Assembly: GCA_022113835.1 (NCBI GenBank)
Contig: JAILWY010000007.1
Span: 5,786,001-5,850,000 of the forward strand
Reading direction: 5' to 3'
Source of the DNA: Atopsyche davidsoni
Taxonomy: Eukaryota > Arthropoda > Insecta > Trichoptera > Hydrobiosidae
Length of the DNA: 64,000 bases
The notes beneath the pieces were generated by a model, which ran no database searches, was not told the origin of the DNA, and worked only from the letters and a program-made list of their open reading frames with translations. A program made the position numbers and the translations under genes. This document shows, in pieces, positions 58,851 through 64,000 of the stretch; position 1 is the first letter of the stretch; every line of letters starts with the position of its first letter.

Positions 58851-61556
58851 TTAGTTCATGAGTTCTGACTCGAGAAGCTTAAGCTCAGTTTTTCCTGGAC
58901 CTAAGTTGTCTGCTATGGATGTATCGAATGGATCTATATCATCATCTTCTGTTCCGATCAGAAAACCAGTGGCTGCGTCCGGTTGCTGAGGAGTTAAAGC
59001 TTTTATCTGGAAAACGTCGTCAGATGGAGCTAGGAGGTCTTGTGCTTCTTTGCGAGGAGGACCTTCTGCTCTAGGATCGAAGTCAGGATCTAACAAGTGA
59101 CTAGTTTCCTGGGTGAGCAGCTCGCTTTCTATGAACTTTAATTCCGTTTTTCCGGGCAATAAAATGTTAGTAACGATAGATGTATCGAAAGGGTCAACGT
59201 CTGTCAAATCAACACTCTGTCTGCTTTCTTGGCAAGGCGTCAATACTTTTGTGTCAACTGATTCTTCTTCAGTTATCGACAAAAAATCGGTTCTTTTGGA
59301 TAAAGCACTTTTCTCCGCTTTCGTAAAGTTTATCGGGAAGTCAGAGTGTCTTCTCAGCTGAGAGAATGATTTTTCAATAATTTCTTCCTCTTCTGTGTTC
59401 AAGTCTTGATTAGAGCTGCTGCGTTTGAGATCTGAAGTTGTAGTAAGTTGTGGGACCTTTTTCAAAATAGACTCAATAGTACGTTGCTTACTGTTGGTGG
59501 GTGGTTCAGAAACTAAAGAAGTTTCGAATGGGTCGTCTTGCGTGTCGATTTCCTCGTCAGTTATAGACGCTTCCCTCGCGTAGTAAGGAGTAACGGGGTT
59601 AACTTTCTTGGTATCTTTGTTAGTGGCCAGTAAATTATTTCCACCCTCAGACGGTAGATTAAACAATACTGCCTTATTTACCAGTAAGTTTTCTGGCCTA
59701 GAAGGTTTCCGAGGAGCGTTTTTATACTTTTCTTCAAATTCTTCTGCTCTTGGATCAAAATCAGGATCACTTAGTGATCTTTTGATTTCGGTTTCACCTA
59801 AAAGCTCCTTTTCTATAAATTTTAATTCAGTTTTTCCCGGCGCAGCTATTCGATCGACTATGGAAGTATCGAACGGATCAGAATAATCTATCTCGTCATG
59901 GTCATCTAAAGCTGACGGAGCAATAGGAGAATCCGCAAGTTGAGTAAGATCTGTGCTACTTCCTCCGAGAAGGTCGCGATGAACTGGTTTCAATGATTCG
60001 AAATTGCCTACTGCGCCGTTTTCAAACCCGGATATAGATTCACGGGTACCCGTAGGATCAGTAAGATGAATATGTACTGATGATTTTCTTCGGTTGTTGA
60101 TATTTGGTATTTCTCCTTCCCTCGGATTAAAATCGAAATCACTATCGCTTCTTTCAAGTGATGACGGTTGGTCGTTCAATATTTCGTTTTCGATTTGTTT
60201 TAGTTCAGCTTTTCCTGGTAAAACGTTTTCAGCAAAAGTAGTATCGAAGGGATCCGGTCCATCACCTTCATCAACAGAAAGGTTCGGATTGAATCCGGGA
60301 CTGAGAGCCTCTACTTCGCAAGGTTTATCTGTTGTGGGTCCCAAGCAAGGAGGAGGAGGTCGAACCGGAGGCTTTGACGATTTAGATTCTCCAAATGCTG
60401 CCCAAGATCCCTCGAGTAGTGATTCAACGATCGGCAACGGCTCAGATTGCTGAACTTCGGCAGCTGAGACTACTGGTTTACTTAGAGATTCACTTGCAAG
60501 TTGTGCAAATTCATCGTCTTCTTCGTCAGCTGCAAAATTATCGAATGTATCTAATATGTCTTTTTGTTTGGCGTCAGCTGAATCTTCTTCTTCCCTGACC
60601 ACTTGTTTAATGAACTGGGTATGAAGAGATACACTGAGATCAACCGGTGCTGTCTCTAGTATTTCAGCATCATCATCTAATAGACTTTTGGTATTGACAG
60701 TTTCTTCTACCCCAAAATCAATATCATCCGAATCTGGATTTTCAAAGAGCAAATCCCGTGGAATCCGTCGTTTGGCCTTTTTGATAGCTTCCTTGGAAGT
60801 ACTGACGTAATCAATGCGACCTGTGAGAACCTCGACAGCTGCTCCGATATTCACAAGCTTCTTTCCCTTCTTGGAGACCTCTGGTCCTTTGATAACTTTA
60901 TCAGCGTATGAAGTATCAAATGGATCCGGTCCGTCGTCTACAACGTCTTCCGGAGAGTCGGGGATATATGCAAGGGTAACTTCTCCTTTTTCTACTGCTT
61001 CCACGTATGAAGTGTCAAATATATCATCAAAGTCATCTTCTTCTGATTCACTTTCTGATATCACAGGCTCAACAGGTACCGGAGTTGTGACTTCAAATGG
61101 CTGAGAAGACTGAGGACCACTTTTATCTTCTTCGTTTTGATTCGGTCTTTCTCCTTTGAATCCTATCCACCGCTGTCCATCCTTGTCGGTCTCTCGTCTG
61201 AGAGGTACTTCTTTTCCACACCTATCGACCGACTTGCATCCGGCTGGAACGCGCTGGAAAAAGGAAGTAGACTTGATGCGGTCGAGATCTCCTTGAGTCT
61301 TCTTGAGGATAGAGTCAACTCCGGTGGTGAGGGCGTTAAACTTGGACCACTCGTCGTTCTCGGTGGCAGGTTTGGCCTGCTCGGGCGGTTCCTGGCTGTC
61401 GGGATCCGGCTGGGCTTGCGCTTGTGTGGGAGGTTGAGCTTGGTGTTCTCTTCTGTACTGTTCTAATTCCTCCTCCGTGAATAGTTCCTCTTCTCCCTTC
61501 CGTTTGGATTTCTTGCCTTTTTTCTTTTTTTTGAGGCCCTTAGGTATCTTCAGCAT
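58851..61556 (-). CDS. stnA: StonedA, complete, first cistron of stoned
   Basis: StonedA acts with StonedB in synaptic vesicle recycling and carries AP-2-binding DPF motifs. It is encoded in one exon, 901 residues. I chose ATG 61556 because MLKIPKGLKKKKKGKK and FTEEELEQY (26-34) match the family N-terminus; the upstream ATG at 61607 lies before the intron acceptor at 61583/61584. Visible features: Lys-rich start (7-20); FFQRVPAGCKS near 99-109; and repeated modules DPFDTS...PGKTELKxIExELL at 435, 560, 788 and 875, with shorter DPF copies at 211 and 675 and a DIFDTS variant at 178. Three DPDFDPRAE-type motifs (473, 597, 823) occur between modules. The last module ends at the C-terminus (ESELMN). 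There is no methionine between residues 1 and 900. The ATG has A at -3. Transcription is shared with stnB immediately downstream. Confidence 0.95.
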   Translation of the reverse strand: MLKIPKGLKKKKKGKKSKRKGEEELFTEEELEQYRREHQAQPPTQAQAQPDPDSQEPPEQAKPATENDEWSKFNALTTGVDSILKKTQGDLDRIKSTSFFQRVPAGCKSVDRCGKEVPLRRETDKDGQRWIGFKGERPNQNEEDKSGPQSSQPFEVTTPVPVEPVISESESEEDDFDDIFDTSYVEAVEKGEVTLAYIPDSPEDVVDDGPDPFDTSYADKVIKGPEVSKKGKKLVNIGAAVEVLTGRIDYVSTSKEAIKKAKRRIPRDLLFENPDSDDIDFGVEETVNTKSLLDDDAEILETAPVDLSVSLHTQFIKQVVREEEDSADAKQKDILDTFDNFAADEEDDEFAQLASESLSKPVVSAAEVQQSEPLPIVESLLEGSWAAFGESKSSKPPVRPPPPCLGPTTDKPCEVEALSPGFNPNLSVDEGDGPDPFDTTFAENVLPGKAELKQIENEILNDQPSSLERSDSDFDFNPREGEIPNINNRRKSSVHIHLTDPTGTRESISGFENGAVGNFESLKPVHRDLLGGSSTDLTQLADSPIAPSALDDHDEIDYSDPFDTSIVDRIAAPGKTELKFIEKELLGETEIKRSLSDPDFDPRAEEFEEKYKNAPRKPSRPENLLVNKAVLFNLPSEGGNNLLATNKDTKKVNPVTPYYAREASITDEEIDTQDDPFETSLVSEPPTNSKQRTIESILKKVPQLTTTSDLKRSSSNQDLNTEEEEIIEKSFSQLRRHSDFPINFTKAEKSALSKRTDFLSITEEESVDTKVLTPCQESRQSVDLTDVDPFDTSIVTNILLPGKTELKFIESELLTQETSHLLDPDFDPRAEGPPRKEAQDLLAPSDDVFQIKALTPQQPDAATGFLIGTEDDDIDPFDTSIADNLGPGKTELKLLESELMN

Positions 61557-61575
61557 TATCTGCTCTAAACCGCAT
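61540..61575 (-). other. Short upstream ORF overlapping the stonedA start
   Basis: In the leader part of the stonedA exon (which begins at 61583 after TTTCAG) an ATG at 61575 opens 11 codons in a different frame and stops at 61540, 17 nt past the stonedA ATG. Its start context is poor (T at -3), so most ribosomes should bypass it, but those that use it would terminate downstream of the stonedA start. Confidence 0.55.
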
Positions 61576-61583
61576 CGAGGCTT

Positions 61584-62805
61584 CTGAAACAAACGGATAT
61601 AAATCAATTAATTCAACCATTTAAAAAAATCACGTATTTATATATTTACTGATATATTTATACATTTTATCGTAAGGCATTCAAAAGTTATAATAATGCG
61701 CCAAGTTAATCGATAGTTCACAGTTGGCAGTGTCATAAATCAAGTCGAAATCGTGCTCAACTTTAAACGCAGTTGATCATAATATGACAAAATAATAATA
61801 ACATTGCCAAGATCGACATTCGATGCTGAAGCGCTCGGGTATTGATTAGTCCACAGCAGGTGTAGATATGATATATTTCAGATAACGCAACTCCTGCATA
61901 TTTTTCATCACTGAATAAATAAAGGGTGTGTCGATGCACAAGGCTTCGTGGAAAATCAAGTAGAATCGGTTTTAAGTTCACAGTTCACGACAGCCGGCCG
62001 AATGCCCCGAACCAGGTCAACAGCTGAGATCAATCTCTCGGGGCAGAAATTGTTCGGTTCCGACGGAGGGCGAGAAAACATTTCACCCTCGAAGGGAACG
62101 AAATCGTATCGAGAGCTTTACATTAACATAAACGTGAGAAAATGAAAATTTAATTAAAACTTTTAAATTGAAAAACATCCCTCAAAAATACGAATGAGAT
62201 TATTACGCAACTGAGGAGAAGTGCGTTCAATGAAAATATATACAGCTCCCAGCTTATTGTTGTGTTAACGTTTTTCATTATTTTTATGACTTCTCGAAGT
62301 TAAATGTAGAAATTACTCACTTCATTGAATCTAAACCGAGCGCTCGGTGTATTTCACCACTCGGGTGGGTAGGTTTCTCAGGATTTCTCAGGGCGTCCTG
62401 CGTTCGCATCGAATTCCCTCGGCAGTTTTTATCGTTATTTATATCGGAAACGACTCAGGGCACAGAAACTTGCACACAAGAGGCCAGACACTGTGAAATA
62501 ATTTAATATTGATCTATTTCCGAATGCGTGCAAAAACAGAATAAAACTATTTATATCGTTACAGCAGTAATATAAAATATCGTAACTCTCGACCCGACGG
62601 TTTTGCTGCGACTGCAGGGTAAAATCTATACAAAAAAACTTGCGTGCTTGTGAAATAATCGAACCGATCGAGTGTACGGCCGATGACGTCAGCCGCACTC
62701 CCGCGGGAGGAGGCGCCGCCGCGGGGCTCGCGGGGCTCGCGGGGGCCGTCGGGGAGAGCAAGCGTGAGGTGTGAAGTGTGACCCGCTGGTCCCTGCTCTA
62801 CTCAC
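61584..62805 (-). other. Probable 5' intron of stoned
   Basis: The acceptor TTTGTTTCAG|AAGCC at 61584/61583 shows that stonedA is preceded by an intron. The best upstream donor found is CGCAA|GTGAGTAG at 62806/62805 at the edge of a CpG-rich block. A second donor-like GAA|GTGAGT lies near 62335. The open frame at 61948-62145 (+) within it has fairly protein-like composition but no splice support. Confidence 0.4.
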
Positions 62806-63110
62806 TTGCGAGGCCTCATTCCGGAGAAGTCGAGGATTCCGCGCGGCGGGGGCGTCCGTGCACTCGGAGAGGACGGCCTTTCACTTCACATTTCCTCGCG
62901 GACGGTCGCGGCGGGCGGGCTGAGGCCGGAGCTTCGGTATTTTGGGGCACAATCCCTCGACGGGAGATCGCGAGCGGGCCGGCCTGCGCGCTTGCGCCGG
63001 GTGTATCGACCAGCCCCCTCCCCGCCCCGCCCCGCCCCGCCCCGCCCCGCCCCGCCCCGCCCCGCGCCTGCGCCCGCCCGCGGGGAGCGTGGGCGCGCTT
63101 CTCATATGTC
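62690..63110 (-). promoter_or_regulatory. CpG-rich block, candidate promoter and first exon of stoned
   Basis: CpG-dense sequence upstream of stoned in an AT-rich neighbourhood, containing the candidate donor at 62805 and a run of GC boxes. If transcribed toward the left, the exon ending at 62806 would be non-coding, with one short upstream ATG (ATGAGGCCTCGC). No TATA or TCAGT initiator was found in the expected place, so the start is undefined. Confidence 0.4.
63013..63066 (-). repeat. Tandem CCCCG array (GC boxes, G-quadruplex on - strand)
   Basis: About nine tandem CCCCG units. On the - strand, the presumed template-opposite strand of stoned, this is a GGGGC run able to form G-quadruplexes and to bind Sp1/KLF-type zinc fingers. 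The open frames here are low-complexity Ala/Gly/Pro products. Confidence 0.85.
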
Positions 63111-64000
63111 AAATGTCAGTGGGCCCGGTGTTGCTACTTCCACCGAATTGTCGCTACTTTTCTCTGATTATTCCATGTTCACTATCATTTTTTATTTTTC
63201 TGGGCAACTACGTCCCCCCATGCATCTCCCCCCCCTTCCTCGCGCAGTCCGCCGAGGACTCTAGCAGCCGGCCTTATTTCAGGGAAAACCACGAAAAACA
63301 CCCACGCTATTGGTTGGCTGCAAGTTGCGGTAGAGAGCTTGAGATTTGACACCCAATTGAAGTATTCAAATTAGTTATCCGTAAGATAAATACAGTTATC
63401 ATTTACTCCCGTTTGTAAATGTAATGCTTGGATTCACGATGCCGGCTGCTGGCAATACCGGGCGGGGACTCGCCCTGCGCCCTGCGCTTCTAGGTTGTTG
63501 CTCGCGAGGGATGATTCATCGGGCCAGGTCACAGGTGTTCCCGAATAAGTCCACCGATCGAACCGGACACGTGTATGTCGACATCTCGAGTCAAAATAGT
63601 GACTCCCGGCAAAGCTATTCATTACAGAAATATGAAAGCAGGCTAGTTTCCAACAACTAGACGAGAATTATATTTCATTAAATCCACAAAGACAAAGTCA
63701 ATTGTTTAGTAAACACAAAAAAATATATGGGCCCAATATGGCCCACGAGCAGGTCGCGAGGTGTTGTCGAAGACCCGGAAGGAGCTTCGGAGGCTGCGAG
63801 CATTGGAAATAGCCGTGGCCCAAGAGGGGGTGGCTATTTTCAATGTTCCCAGCTTTCCTAGAAACTTTATTTGTGGGATAATATTTTTTTCTGAGATGAA
63901 GTTTATTGCGGGCATAACTTTTTGACTTCCGCGGATTTGCAATCGAAGCTAGACAAACGATTTGGTTTTATTTGAGAGCGTGATTTTCAGGTATTTTGTA
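63110..64000. other. Right end flank, no gene recognised
   Basis: Mixed-composition sequence. Patches at 63,430-63,600 and 63,730-63,840 are GC-richer and may be promoter-proximal sequence or repeat relics. Open frames on both strands up to 78 codons show no family resemblance. Confidence 0.4.

Noticed and set aside
61948..62145. 65-codon + strand frame with fairly protein-like sequence (LFGSDGGRENISPSKG)
   Set aside because: It sits in the stoned 5' intron on the opposite strand, without splice context or known relatives. Worth a database check but not supported.
62778..63349. Four overlapping open frames around the CCCCG array
   Set aside because: Low-complexity products of a CpG-rich repeat, open in several frames at once; no start or splice support.
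1..64000. CRISPR arrays, rRNA and tRNA genes
   Set aside because: No regularly spaced repeats, rRNA-like blocks or cloverleaf-compatible sequences were noticed on reading; a covariance search would be needed to exclude a tRNA.

Overview
The window is genomic DNA of an insect, most likely a moth or butterfly. The support is multi-exon genes with GT..AG introns, AT-rich non-coding DNA, scattered decayed non-LTR (RTE-type) retrotransposon fragments, and two protein sets that match well-known insect genes. The species is not determined; the lepidopteran assignment rests on general resemblance.

Left (1.6-6.2 kb, + strand): a complete eight-exon gene for translation elongation factor 1 gamma, 427 codons, with GST-like N- and C-domains, a Gln-rich linker and the conserved C-terminal EF1G domain.

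Middle (about 7.5-41.3 kb, + strand): a large gene (called gene X here) that I cannot name. A CpG-rich first exon has a TATA/initiator core promoter at 10.90-10.93 kb. There is a coding exon at 21.0 kb, a single 4.04-kb exon at 31.37-35.41 kb encoding a Ser/Pro/Lys/Glu-rich, probably disordered protein, and two or more 3' exons at 39.9-41.2 kb. The exons join in frame to about 1,439 codons. Several other small exon candidates in its introns and beyond its 3' end are phase-compatible and suggest alternative N- and C-termini. The introns carry degenerate RTE reverse-transcriptase fragments, a SINE-like family, fold-back elements, G-quadruplex-prone tracts and CRE-type palindromes.

Right (about 50.8-63 kb, - strand): a complete stoned locus. 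Two long coding regions lie on one strand, stonedA (901 codons, one exon) followed 30 nt later by stonedB (1,422 codons over 14 exons), as in the dicistronic stoned gene of Drosophila. StonedA carries DPF repeats (AP-2 ligands). StonedB carries NPF motifs (EH-domain ligands), a proline-rich region, a stonin homology domain and a mu-homology domain; together they serve synaptic vesicle endocytosis. StonedA contains no internal methionine between residue 1 and residue 900, which bears directly on how the second cistron is translated. Gene X and stoned converge tail to tail.

The remaining DNA (1-1.6 kb, 41.3-50.8 kb, 63.1-64 kb) is AT-rich intergenic sequence in which I see no convincing gene. 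All splice sites were assigned by eye from GT/AG signals, reading-frame phase and protein resemblance; no transcript data or database search was available.
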